From assembly GCF_009498455.1 (NCBI RefSeq), contig NZ_CP045644.1:6513001-6577000 (forward strand): a DNA stretch of 64,000 nucleotides, in the 5' to 3' direction. This DNA is from Variovorax paradoxus. Its GTDB lineage: Bacteria > Pseudomonadota > Gammaproteobacteria > Burkholderiales > Burkholderiaceae_C. Positions 56,078 through 64,000 of this stretch are shown piece by piece. The translations under genes were made by a program, and so were the position numbers. Positions within the stretch are counted from its first letter, which is position 1; every line of letters begins with the position of its first letter. The notes beneath the pieces were generated by a model, which worked only from the letters and a program-made list of their open reading frames with translations, did no database searches and was not told the origin of the DNA.

Positions 56078-58112
56078 AACCCTCCCGCTGCATTCGTCGC
56101 TGTGCCGCCGCGAGGCGACCTCTTTCCAGCGCGCCATCCAGTCCGGCGACGACGTCGTGGTCGCCTGCACCCAGGAAAAAAGGCTCTTCGGCGAGCTCGC
56201 CACGCAGACGCCCAACGCCACCTCGCCGATCCGCTTCATCAACATCCGCGAGACGGGCGGCTGGAGCCGCGACGCCAAAAGCGCGATGCCGAAGATCGCC
56301 GCGCTGCTGGCAGCCGCAAGCCTGCCCGAGCCCGACCCCGTCTCGACCGTGACCTACACCAGCCAGGGCCGGCTGCTGATCATCGGCCCGCTCGACGCCG
56401 CCGAGCGCGCGGCGGCGCTGGTCGGCGACACGCTCGACGTCACCCTGCTCGCGCAGGGCCCCGGCGCAGCCGGTGGCGCCCAGGCGCGCCGCTGGCCGGT
56501 GATTGCCGGCCGCATCGATTCGCTCAAAGGCTGGCTCGGCGCCTTCACGCTGCGCTGGACGCGCGACAACGCGATCGACCTCGACCTGTGCACCCGCTGC
56601 AACGCCTGCGTGGTCGCCTGCCCCGAGCAGGCGATCGGGCTCGACTACCAGATCGACAACGCACGCTGCACCTCGCACCGTGACTGCGAACGCGCCTGCA
56701 GCGTGGCCGGCGCCATCAATTTCAGCCGGGAGGCCCAGGCGCTCGATGCGGCCTTCGACCTCGTGCTCGACCTCGGCACCGCGCCGCAGATCGACTGGCA
56801 CGCGCCGCCGCAAGGCTACTTCCACCTGCCCGGCGGCGTCGCGCAGGCCGAGGGCCTGCAGACCTTGCTGCGCCTGCGCGAGCTGGTCGGCGAATTCGAA
56901 AAGCCCAAGTTCTTCGACTACAAGCAGAAGCTCTGCGCGCACAGCCGCAACGAAGTGGTCGGCTGCAACGCCTGCGTCGACGTGTGCTCGGCCCACGCCG
57001 TGAGCAGCGACCCGCAACGCCAGCGCATCGTGGTCAACCCGAACCTGTGCGTCGGCTGCGGCGCCTGCACCACGGTGTGCCCGACGGGCGCACTGGGCTA
57101 CACCTACCCGCGCGCGCCCGACCAGGGCCTCAAGCTGCGCAAGCTGCTCGGCACCTATGTCACCGCGGGCGGGCGCGATGCCGCGCTGCTGCTGCACAGC
57201 CAGGAAGGCGGCCAGGCGCTGCTCGAACAGCTCGGGCGGCAGGCACAGCTGGGCAAGGCCCAGGGCGTGCCGGCGCGCGTGATTCCGGTCGACCTCTTTC
57301 ATGCGGCCAGCACCGGCATCGACCTGTGGCTCAGCGCGATTTCCTTCGGCGCCTCGCAGGTCGCGGTGCTGTGCACGGGCGAAGAAGCGCCGCAGTACCT
57401 CGCCGCGCTCAAGCAGCAGATGAACGTCGCGCAGGCGCTGTTGCTGGGTCTGGGCTACACCGGCACGCACTTCCACGTGATCGAGGCCGATTCGCCCGCC
57501 GTGCTGGACGCCGCGCTGGCCGGCTTGCGCACGACCACGCAGCGCGTGCCGGCCACGGCCGCCCGCTTCGCCGTCGGCGCCGACAAGCGCGACCGGCTCG
57601 AGATGACGCTCGATCACCTGATGGGCGCGGCCCCTGCCCTGCAGACGCCCGGCGCACCGCTGGCTTTCGCGCTGCCGACCGGATCGCCGCTGGGCGCCAT
57701 CGCGGTCGACAAGGACAAATGCACGCTGTGCCTGGCCTGCGTCAGCGCCTGCCCGTCGGGCGCGCTGCTGGACAGCCAGAGCGCGCCGCAGCTGCGCTTC
57801 ATCGAGAAGAACTGCGTGCAGTGCGGCCTGTGCGAAATCACCTGCCCCGAAGACGCCGTCTCGCTCGTGCCGCGCCTGCTGGCCGCGCCCGAGCGCAAGC
57901 AGCAGGTGCTGCTGAACGAGGCCAAGCCCTGGGCCTGCATCCGCTGCAGCAAACCCTTCGGCACGCAGAAAGCCATCGAGGCCATGCTCGGCAAGCTGGC
58001 CGGGCATGCGATGTTCCAGGGCGAAGCGCTGGAGCGCCTCAAGATGTGCAGCGACTGCCGCGTCATCGACCTGTACAGCGCCACCAACGAAGTGAAGATC
58101 GCCCCGCTATGA
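56001..58112 (+). CDS. Large multi-cluster [4Fe-4S] ferredoxin-like protein of the formate dehydrogenase cluster
   Basis: 703 residues. Cys-rich motifs in order: CTRCNACVVACP (about 197-208), CTSHRDCERACS, CNACVDVCS (about 325-333), CVGCGACTTVCP, CTLCLACVSACP, CVQCGLCEITCP, and late CIRC and CSDC pairs. That allows at least five [4Fe-4S] clusters. There is no signal peptide or membrane helix, so it is cytoplasmic. The first 90 residues (TTTLICDCNQTMPLEPKTL) have their own Cys pair. It lies between the DUF3306 and TorD-like genes and overlaps both. Electron transfer between formate dehydrogenase and another acceptor, or assembly, is plausible. Confidence 0.87.
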   Translation: MTTTLICDCNQTMPLEPKTLGAALAETLPLHSSLCRREATSFQRAIQSGDDVVVACTQEKRLFGELATQTPNATSPIRFINIRETGGWSRDAKSAMPKIAALLAAASLPEPDPVSTVTYTSQGRLLIIGPLDAAERAAALVGDTLDVTLLAQGPGAAGGAQARRWPVIAGRIDSLKGWLGAFTLRWTRDNAIDLDLCTRCNACVVACPEQAIGLDYQIDNARCTSHRDCERACSVAGAINFSREAQALDAAFDLVLDLGTAPQIDWHAPPQGYFHLPGGVAQAEGLQTLLRLRELVGEFEKPKFFDYKQKLCAHSRNEVVGCNACVDVCSAHAVSSDPQRQRIVVNPNLCVGCGACTTVCPTGALGYTYPRAPDQGLKLRKLLGTYVTAGGRDAALLLHSQEGGQALLEQLGRQAQLGKAQGVPARVIPVDLFHAASTGIDLWLSAISFGASQVAVLCTGEEAPQYLAALKQQMNVAQALLLGLGYTGTHFHVIEADSPAVLDAALAGLRTTTQRVPATAARFAVGADKRDRLEMTLDHLMGAAPALQTPGAPLAFALPTGSPLGAIAVDKDKCTLCLACVSACPSGALLDSQSAPQLRFIEKNCVQCGLCEITCPEDAVSLVPRLLAAPERKQQVLLNEAKPWACIRCSKPFGTQKAIEAMLGKLAGHAMFQGEALERLKMCSDCRVIDLYSATNEVKIAPL

Positions 58113-58726
58113 GCCAGACCTTTCCCGCCACGTCCGCACTCGACGAGGAGGTGGCCCGGGCCGAGCTCTACGGCCTGCTGGCGCGGCTCTGGTACGCCGC
58201 GCCCGATGCCGGGTTGCTCGAAGCCTTCCAGGTGGCGCCCACCGAGGCGCCGGCCGCGGGCGGCTTTCTGGAGGAACCGTGGCGCCAGCTGGTCGGCATC
58301 GCGCGCGACACCAGCGCAGCGGCTGCATACGAGGAATACGACGCGCTCTTCGGCGGCATCGGCAAGCCCGAGGTGCTGCTGTTCGGTTCGCACTACCTCA
58401 GCGGCTTTCTCAACGACAAGCCGCTCGTGCAGCTGCGCAACGACCTCGACCGGCTGGGCCTGGCGCGCACCGAGACCACCTACGAAACCGAGGACCACAT
58501 CGCCTGCCTGTTCGAGGTCATGCGCTACCTGATCGCCGGCGAGGACGTGGCGGTGGCCAACCTCACGCAGCAGCAGGCCCTCTTCTCCAGACACATCCAG
58601 CCCTGGCTGCCGGCGCTCTGCGATGCTGTGTCGCAGCATCCGCAGGCCCGGTTCTACGCGGCCCTTGCCGTCTTCACGCGCGCGTTCGGCGATGTCGAGG
58701 CGCAGGCCTTCGACATGCTGGACTGA
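58109..58726 (+). CDS. TorD/DmsD-family redox enzyme maturation chaperone
   Basis: 205 residues, all-helical TorD type: ARAELYGLLARLWYAAPDAGL near the start, EYDALFGGIGKPEVLLFGSHYLSGF, and the typical EDHIACLFEVMRYLI helix. These chaperones hold molybdoenzyme precursors until cofactor insertion and proofread Tat signals. It overlaps the Fe-S gene by ATGA. The client is presumably the Tat-bearing alpha subunit downstream. Confidence 0.9.
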   Translation: MSQTFPATSALDEEVARAELYGLLARLWYAAPDAGLLEAFQVAPTEAPAAGGFLEEPWRQLVGIARDTSAAAAYEEYDALFGGIGKPEVLLFGSHYLSGFLNDKPLVQLRNDLDRLGLARTETTYETEDHIACLFEVMRYLIAGEDVAVANLTQQQALFSRHIQPWLPALCDAVSQHPQARFYAALAVFTRAFGDVEAQAFDMLD

Positions 58727-58727
58727 G

Positions 58728-58775
58728 AAGGTGTGAACGAACGAATGCAAGGGGTATTCAGGTTGCTCACACCTT
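58728..58775. promoter_or_regulatory. Long-spaced inverted repeat before the small Tat protein
   Basis: AAGGTGTGA (58728-58736) and TCACACCTT (58767-58775) are perfect 9-base complements 30 bases apart, in the 123-base gap between the chaperone and the small Tat gene. It may be an operator or an mRNA hairpin setting the ratio of maturation to structural genes. Confidence 0.4.
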
Positions 58776-58849
58776 GTTGCTGGTCTAGTATCCACAAGGC
58801 CGACCGGGTTTCCCCTCTCTCGTCGCGCCCAGCCACTCCTGGAGTCACT

Positions 58850-59074
58850 ATGCAGGACAGCCAAAACACCGGCATCAAGCCGGCCTCCCGCCGCGGATTT
58901 TTCATCGGTGCCGCCACCGCCGGCGCCGCCGCGGTGGCCGTCACCTCGCTGCCGAACATGGCCGAGGCGCCCGTCGCCGCCGTCGCCCCCTCTTTGCCGC
59001 CCCCGCCCGAAAACGGCGGTGGCTATTCCCTGAGCGAACACGTCAAGCGCTACTACGCCACCACGTCAGCCTGA
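58850..59074 (+). CDS. Small twin-arginine protein of formate dehydrogenase clusters
   Basis: 74 residues. GGAG lies seven bases before the ATG. A Tat motif SRRGFFIGAATAGAAAVAVT starts at about residue 13, and the short mature part is Pro-rich and ends LSEHVKRYYATTSA. It matches the small 'formate dehydrogenase region Tat target' family placed just before the alpha subunit in this operon type. It may be a structural or escort subunit; function unproven. Nine bases separate it from the alpha gene. Confidence 0.83.
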   Translation: MQDSQNTGIKPASRRGFFIGAATAGAAAVAVTSLPNMAEAPVAAVAPSLPPPPENGGGYSLSEHVKRYYATTSA

Positions 59075-59083
59075 GGAGACCCC

Positions 59084-62059
59084 GTGCTTCTGACCAGAAA
59101 ATCCCCAGGCACCGCGAGCCAGCGGGCCTCCGACGCGTCGCCCTTCGTTCACAGCTTGCGGCGCGGCCTCGCGAACGCCTTGCCGACGATGGACCGCCGC
59201 GCCTTCCTGCGGCGCTCCGGCCTCGGCGTCGGTGTGGGCCTGGCGGCCAGCCAGCTCACGCTGATCCAGAAGGCCAAGGCCGCGGACGGCCGGCCCACGG
59301 CCATCGGCGCCGGCAAGATCGAAGTGAAACGCACCGTGTGCTCGCACTGCTCGGTCGGCTGCGCGTCGGACGCCGTGGTCGAGAACGGCGTGTGGGTGCG
59401 GCAGGAGCCCGTGTTCGACTCGCCCATCAACCTGGGCGCCCACTGCGCCAAGGGCGCGGCGCTGCGTGAACACGGCCACGGCGAATACCGCCTGCGCTAC
59501 CCGATGAAGCTCGTCAACGGCAAGTACGAGCGCATCAGCTGGGACACCGCACTCGACGAAATCACCGCCAAGCTCAAGGAACTCACCAAGGCCAGCGGGC
59601 CTGACGCGATCTACTGGATCGGCTCGAGCAAGCACAGCAACGAGCAGGCCTACCTGCTGCGCAAGTTCGTGAGCTTCTTCGGCAGCAACAACTGCGACCA
59701 CCAGGCGCGCATCTGCCACTCGACCACGGTCGCGGGCGTGGCGAACACATGGGGCTACGGCGCCATGACCAATTCGTACAACGACATGCGCAATTCGAAG
59801 ATTGCGATGTACATCGGCTCGAACGCGGCCGAGGCGCACCCCGTGAGCATGCTGCACATGCTGCATGCCAAGGAAAACGGCTGCAAGATGATCGTGGTCG
59901 ACCCGCGCTTCACGCGCACGGCGGCCAAGGCCCACGAGTACGTGCGCATCCGCTCGGGCTCGGACATCGCGTTCCTGTTCGGCATCCTGCACCACATCTT
60001 CAAGAACGGCTGGGAAGACAAGCGCTACATCAACGACCGCGTCTACGGCATGGAAGAAGTGCGTGCCGAGGTCATGAGCAAGTGGACGCCCGACAAGGTC
60101 GAAGAGGCCTGCGGCGTGAGCGAAGCCCAGGTGCTGAAGGTCGCCACGATGCTCCACGAGCACCGCCCCGGCACCGTGGTGTGGTGCATGGGCCAGACGC
60201 AGCACACCATCGGCAACGCCATCGTGCGGGCGTCGTGCATCCTGCAGCTGGCGCTGGGCAACGTGGGCAAGTCGGGCGGCGGCACCAACATCTTCCGCGG
60301 CCACGACAACGTGCAGGGCGCCACCGACGTCGGCCCCAACCCCGATTCGCTGCCGGGCTACTACGGCCTGGTCGAAGGTTCGTGGAAGCACTTCGCCGCC
60401 ACCTGGGGCGTCGACTTCGAATGGATCAAGGGCCGCTTCGCATCGCCCGCGATGATGAGCAAGCCCGGCATCACGGTGTCGCGCTGGATCGACGGCGTGC
60501 TCGAGAAGAACGAGCTCATCGACCAGGACTCGAACCTGCGCGGCGTCTTCTACTGGGGCCATGCGCCCAACTCGCAGACACGCGGCCTCGAGATGAAGCG
60601 GGCCATGGACAAGCTCGACCTGCTCGTCGTGGTCGACCCGTACCCGTCGGCCACGGCCGCCATGGCCGCAATGCCCGGCCGGCCCGAAGACGCCAACGCG
60701 AATCGCGCGGTGTACCTGCTGCCCGCGTGCACGCAGTTCGAGACCAGCGGGTCGGTCACGGCATCGAACCGGTCGGTCCAATGGCGCGAGAAGGTCATCG
60801 AGCCGCTGTGGGAAAGCCGCACCGACCACATGATCATGCAGCAGTTCGCCGACCGGCTGGGCTTCGGCAAGGAGCTCAGCAAGAACTACAAGATGCAGAA
60901 GGTCAAGGGCATGGACGAGCCCGTGCCCGAAGACATCCTGCGAGAAATCAACAAGTCGTGCTGGGCTGTCGGCTACTCGGGCCAGAGCCCCGAGCGGCTG
61001 CAGGCGCACATGCGCAACATGGCCGCCTTCGACGTGCGCACGCTCAAGGCCAAGGGCTCCGTGAAGGACAAGGTCAACGGCTACGACATCTCGGGCGACT
61101 ACTTCGGACTGCCCTGGCCCTGCTACGGCACGCCCGAACTCAAGCACCCCGGCTCGCCGAACCTGTACGACCCGTCCAAGCACGTGATGGACGGCGGCGG
61201 CAACTTCCGCGCGAACTTCGGTGTGGAGCGCAACGGCAAGAACCTGCTGGCCGAAGACGGTTCCTACTCGAAGGGCGCCGACATCACCACCGGCTACCCC
61301 GAGCTCGACCACCTGCTGCTCAAGAAGCTCGGCTGGTGGGACGAACTCACCGAGGCCGAGAAGCCCAAGGCCGAAGGCAAGAATTGGAAGACCGACAGCT
61401 CGGGCGGCATGATCCGCGTGTTCATGAAGAACCACGGCTGCCACCCCTTCGGCAATGCCAAGGCGCGTGCGGTGGTGTGGAACTTTCCCGACGCGATTCC
61501 GCAGCACCGCGAGCCGCTGTACGGCACGCGCCCCGACCTCGTCGCCAAGTACCCGACCCACGACGACAAGATGGCCTTCTGGCGCCTGCCCACGCTCTAC
61601 AAGACCGTGCAGCAGAAGAACATCGCCGACAAGATCGCCGAGAAATTCCCGTACATCATGACCTCGGGCCGGCTCGTGGAATACGAAGGCGGCGGCGAGG
61701 AAACGCGCTCCAACCCCTGGCTGGCCGAGCTGCAGCAGGAGATGTTCATCGAGATCAACCCGAAGGTCGCGGCCGAGAAGAACATCCGCAACGGCGAGCG
61801 CGCCTGGGTGCACACGCCCACCGGCGCCAAGCTCAACGTGCAGGCCCTCGTGACCGAGCGCGTGGGGCCCGACACGGTGTTCATGCCCTTCCACTTCTCG
61901 GGCCGCTGGCAGGGCGAAGACCTGCTGGCGTACTACCCGAAGGGCGCCGCGCCCATCGTGCGCGGCGAGGCCATCAACACCGGCACCACCTACGGCTACG
62001 ACAGCGTCACCATGATGCAAGAGACCAAGACCACGGTCTGCAACATCGAGAAAGCATAA
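59084..62059 (+). CDS. Formate dehydrogenase alpha (molybdopterin) subunit
   Basis: 991 residues from a GTG with GAGGAGA seven bases upstream. A Tat signal (DRRAFLRRSGLGVGVGLAAS, about 37-56) is followed by the [4Fe-4S] site C86, C89, C93 and C121. The active site is cysteine, C211 in DHQARICHSTTVAG, where some enzymes have selenocysteine. Further text of the family includes GSNAAEAHPVSMLH, WCMGQTQHTIGNA, GGGTNIFRGHDNVQGATDVG and the C-terminal cofactor-binding TYGYDSVTM. It oxidises formate to carbon dioxide in the periplasm and passes electrons to beta and the membrane cytochrome. Confidence 0.95.
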   Translation: MLLTRKSPGTASQRASDASPFVHSLRRGLANALPTMDRRAFLRRSGLGVGVGLAASQLTLIQKAKAADGRPTAIGAGKIEVKRTVCSHCSVGCASDAVVENGVWVRQEPVFDSPINLGAHCAKGAALREHGHGEYRLRYPMKLVNGKYERISWDTALDEITAKLKELTKASGPDAIYWIGSSKHSNEQAYLLRKFVSFFGSNNCDHQARICHSTTVAGVANTWGYGAMTNSYNDMRNSKIAMYIGSNAAEAHPVSMLHMLHAKENGCKMIVVDPRFTRTAAKAHEYVRIRSGSDIAFLFGILHHIFKNGWEDKRYINDRVYGMEEVRAEVMSKWTPDKVEEACGVSEAQVLKVATMLHEHRPGTVVWCMGQTQHTIGNAIVRASCILQLALGNVGKSGGGTNIFRGHDNVQGATDVGPNPDSLPGYYGLVEGSWKHFAATWGVDFEWIKGRFASPAMMSKPGITVSRWIDGVLEKNELIDQDSNLRGVFYWGHAPNSQTRGLEMKRAMDKLDLLVVVDPYPSATAAMAAMPGRPEDANANRAVYLLPACTQFETSGSVTASNRSVQWREKVIEPLWESRTDHMIMQQFADRLGFGKELSKNYKMQKVKGMDEPVPEDILREINKSCWAVGYSGQSPERLQAHMRNMAAFDVRTLKAKGSVKDKVNGYDISGDYFGLPWPCYGTPELKHPGSPNLYDPSKHVMDGGGNFRANFGVERNGKNLLAEDGSYSKGADITTGYPELDHLLLKKLGWWDELTEAEKPKAEGKNWKTDSSGGMIRVFMKNHGCHPFGNAKARAVVWNFPDAIPQHREPLYGTRPDLVAKYPTHDDKMAFWRLPTLYKTVQQKNIADKIAEKFPYIMTSGRLVEYEGGGEETRSNPWLAELQQEMFIEINPKVAAEKNIRNGERAWVHTPTGAKLNVQALVTERVGPDTVFMPFHFSGRWQGEDLLAYYPKGAAPIVRGEAINTGTTYGYDSVTMMQETKTTVCNIEKA

Positions 62060-62068
62060 GGAATCACC

Positions 62069-62689
62069 ATGGCAAGAATGAAGTTCGTCTGCGATTCCGA
62101 GCGCTGCATCGAATGCAACGGTTGCGTCACGGCCTGCAAGAACGAGAACGAGGTGCCCTGGGGCGTGAACCGCCGCCGCGTGGTCACGCTCAATGACGGC
62201 CTGCCGGGCGAAAAGTCGATCTCGGTGGCCTGCATGCACTGCTCCGATGCGCCCTGCATGGCGGTGTGCCCCGTGCAATGTTTCTACCGCACCGACGAGG
62301 GCGTGGTGCTGCACGACAAGGACGTGTGCATCGGCTGCGGCTACTGCTCGTACGCCTGCCCCTTCGGCGCGCCGCAGTTCCCGTCGCAAGGCACCTTCGG
62401 CGCACGCGGCAAGATGGACAAGTGCACCTTCTGCGCCGGCGGCCCCGAGGCCAACGGCTCCGAAGCCGAGTTCGAAAAGTACGGCCGCAACCGCCTGGCC
62501 GAAGGCAAGCTGCCGGCCTGCGCAGAAATGTGCTCGACCAAGGCGCTCTTGGCCGGCGACGGCGACGTGGTGGCCGACATCTTCCGCACTCGCGTCGTGC
62601 ACCGCGGCACGGGCGCCGAAGTCTGGGGCTGGGGCACGGCCTACGGCTCGCAACAGGCCGGCACGCCGCCCACCGGAGGCACCAAGTGA
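62069..62689 (+). CDS. Formate dehydrogenase beta (iron-sulfur) subunit
   Basis: 206 residues. Four ferredoxin-type motifs: CIECNGCVTACKNEN, CMHCSDAPCMAVCP, CIGCGYCSYACP, and CTFC with a downstream CAEMC, predicting four [4Fe-4S] clusters. It carries no signal of its own, so it would be exported with the alpha subunit. It is shorter than E. coli FdnH and lacks a C-terminal membrane helix. Nine bases follow alpha; the next gene starts inside its stop. Confidence 0.94.
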   Translation: MARMKFVCDSERCIECNGCVTACKNENEVPWGVNRRRVVTLNDGLPGEKSISVACMHCSDAPCMAVCPVQCFYRTDEGVVLHDKDVCIGCGYCSYACPFGAPQFPSQGTFGARGKMDKCTFCAGGPEANGSEAEFEKYGRNRLAEGKLPACAEMCSTKALLAGDGDVVADIFRTRVVHRGTGAEVWGWGTAYGSQQAGTPPTGGTK

Positions 62690-62937
62690 AGCGCGCGGTC
62701 GTGATGCTCGGCGCGCTCGCTTCGGGCGCGATGCTGCTCGCAGCCTGCGGCGAGAAGCCGCAGACGAACGCCGAGGGCGTCAAGTACGACGCGGTGCCCT
62801 GGAGCGGCACCGGCACGCAGGCCAACACCGGCACGGTCTTCACCGCGCCCGGCTGGAAGGTGGGCGACAAGGCGTCGTGGGAGCAGCAGATCAAGACGCG
62901 CTCCAACGGCCAGAACGAGTACACCCGAACGAACTGA
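62686..62937 (+). CDS. Small lipoprotein within the formate dehydrogenase operon
   Basis: 83 residues from a GTG that overlaps the beta stop (GTGA) with GGAGG eight bases upstream. The lipoprotein signal ends MLLAAC with C21. The mature 63 residues contain YDAVPWSGTGTQANTGTVFT and WKVGDKASWEQQIKTRSNGQ, polar and Trp-containing, with no known domain that I recall. Placement between beta and the cytochrome subunit suggests a small accessory part of the periplasmic enzyme. Confidence 0.8.
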   Translation: MKRAVVMLGALASGAMLLAACGEKPQTNAEGVKYDAVPWSGTGTQANTGTVFTAPGWKVGDKASWEQQIKTRSNGQNEYTRTN

Positions 62938-62949
62938 ACCGGAGGCCGC

Positions 62950-64000
62950 ATGAGCGTCACCATTCGCACCAGGCAGGCGTTCCACGCGCTGCTGGCGACC
63001 GCGCTCCTGGGCAGTGCAGCCATGACGCTGGCCCAGGAGGCCAACCAGGCCCCGGCCGCGAGCGGTGCTGTCACCGCCGCGCCCGCGTCGCCCGCTTCGT
63101 CTGCCCCGGCAGCTGCGACAACGCCTGCGCCGAAGGCCGAAGGCGGCATCCGCAGCCAGAACATCTTCGAGGTCAAGCCCGAAGCCAGTGCCGACCCGAA
63201 CTACCTCAACCAGACCAACGGCGAGCGCAACAAGGTGCAGCCGGGCAACAACGCGCCGATGTGGCGCCAGGTGAGCGGCGGCGTCACCGGCTACAGCAGC
63301 CTGCCCGTGAGCGAAGCGCCCGAGGCCGGCAACCTGATCCAGGGCTTCGTGCAGTACCCGGGCTCGCGCTTCACCAACGCCGGCGAAGCCTGGCGGCAGG
63401 TGCGCAACAACTGGATCATTCCGTACGGCGCGGCGCTGCTCTTCGTCACGCTGCTGGCGCTGGCGATCTTCTATTTCACGCGTGGACCGATCCGCCTGCA
63501 TGGCAAGGAAACGGGCCGCAAGATCGAGCGCTTCACGCCGTTCGAACGCGCCACGCACTGGTCGAACGCGCTGGCCTTCGTCACGCTCGCGGTGTCGGGC
63601 ATCGTGATGGCCTTCGGCAGGTTCTTCCTCTTGCCGGTGCTGGGCAGCACGCTGTTCGGCTGGCTGGCCTATGTGCTCAAGACCGTGCACAACTTCGTGG
63701 GGCCGCTGTTCGTGGTGACCACGCTGTTCATGATCTTCACCTTCATCCGCAGCAACTGGCCGAGCAAGGACGACCTCACCTGGCTGCGGCACGGCGGCGG
63801 CCTGTTCGGGGGCAAGGAGCCCGCGTCGCACCGCTTCAATGCCGGCGAGAAGGCGGTTTTCTGGGGCGGCGTGCTGTTCCTGGGCAGCATCGTCATTGCC
63901 TCCGGCCTGTTCCTCGACAAGCTGCTGCCCGGCTTCGTCTACACGCGCGGCGAGATGCAGGTCGCGCACATGGTGCATGCCGTGGCCACGCTGCTCATGA
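62950..64000 (+). CDS. Formate dehydrogenase gamma (cytochrome b556) subunit, 3' end outside window
   Basis: 350 residues are visible before the window ends. A signal peptide (LLATALLGSAAMTLA) is followed by an Ala/Pro-rich linker and a periplasmic region with DPNYLNQTNGERNKVQPGNN. Membrane helices begin at about residue 155. Heme-ligand His candidates lie in FERATHWSNALAFVTLAVSG, KTVHNFVGPLFV and VAHMVHAVATLL. It anchors the enzyme and reduces quinone. GGAGG lies seven bases before the ATG, 12 bases after the lipoprotein stop. Confidence 0.92.
   Translation, partial: MSVTIRTRQAFHALLATALLGSAAMTLAQEANQAPAASGAVTAAPASPASSAPAAATTPAPKAEGGIRSQNIFEVKPEASADPNYLNQTNGERNKVQPGNNAPMWRQVSGGVTGYSSLPVSEAPEAGNLIQGFVQYPGSRFTNAGEAWRQVRNNWIIPYGAALLFVTLLALAIFYFTRGPIRLHGKETGRKIERFTPFERATHWSNALAFVTLAVSGIVMAFGRFFLLPVLGSTLFGWLAYVLKTVHNFVGPLFVVTTLFMIFTFIRSNWPSKDDLTWLRHGGGLFGGKEPASHRFNAGEKAVFWGGVLFLGSIVIASGLFLDKLLPGFVYTRGEMQVAHMVHAVATLLM

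Noticed and set aside
59714..59716. Selenocysteine at the formate dehydrogenase active site
   Set aside because: The codon is TGC (Cys211), not TGA, and there is no in-frame stop to bypass.
59066..62653. Very long minus-strand open frame opposite the formate dehydrogenase alpha and beta genes
   Set aside because: It is a mirror of high-GC codon bias. The translation is rich in His, Val, Arg and Ala without domains, and the plus-strand genes are certain.

Overview
The window looks like chromosome of a high-GC betaproteobacterium of the Comamonadaceae, most like Variovorax. The basis is the gene families and their arrangement: orphan Bug/TTT solute receptors, IclR-linked TRAP receptors, many LysR regulators, the DUF3305/DUF3306 formate dehydrogenase cluster, and GC-rich codon use throughout. 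I saw no rRNA, tRNA, CRISPR array, phage or insertion sequence. Genes are packed tightly, often with 4-base ATGA overlaps, and no gene-free stretch exceeds about 265 bases.

Layout. 1-10.7 kb: a LysR gene divergent from an adenosine-deaminase-family gene and a Bug receptor, a CBS-domain protein, a PLP sulfhydrylase of the O-acetylhomoserine type, two hydrolase/oxidoreductase genes, a thioredoxin-like protein, small membrane proteins, a YihY protein and an FAD-linked 2-hydroxyacid dehydrogenase. 10.8-12.6 kb: a cobalt-type nitrile hydratase (alpha, beta, accessory), back to back with thyA-folA and an App1-type phosphatase (12.6-15.1 kb). 15.2-17 kb: a small protein and glutamate dehydrogenase.

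17-23.9 kb: an IclR-TRAP locus in which a catabolic-type 3-dehydroquinate dehydratase (aroQ) sits between the receptor and permease genes, suggesting uptake and use of quinate, shikimate or a relative. A second IclR-receptor pair lies at 31.6-33.5 kb. Its receptor is almost identical to the first, and both loci share an operator-like sequence.

23.8-31.4 kb (minus strand): a PQQ block. It runs from a ThuA-like lipoprotein and a lipoprotein quinoprotein dehydrogenase with a C-terminal cupredoxin-like domain into pqqA, an intrinsic terminator, pqqBCDE and a proline-iminopeptidase-like gene.

33.6-46.9 kb (minus strand): a degenerate response regulator, then a hydroquinone catabolic block. It holds a LysR gene, two-subunit hydroquinone 1,2-dioxygenase, a semialdehyde dehydrogenase, maleylacetate reductase, a hydroxyquinol-type intradiol dioxygenase, a complete branched-chain-type ABC transporter and a Bug receptor. 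It leads from hydroquinone and hydroxyquinol to 3-oxoadipate. The enzyme that would make hydroquinone is not in the window.

47-53.8 kb: three small proteins, a DipZ-like thiol-redox protein and a two-component system split around ohr. Three genes here (ohr, a 55-residue secreted-looking protein and a Tat-exported alpha/beta hydrolase) carry the same promoter module with fixed internal spacing. I regard this as the most interesting undescribed signal in the window.

53.8-64 kb: fdhD, then a plus-strand formate dehydrogenase operon (DUF3305, DUF3306, a multi-cluster Fe-S protein, a TorD-like chaperone, a small Tat protein, alpha and beta subunits, a lipoprotein, and the cytochrome b subunit, which is cut by the window end).
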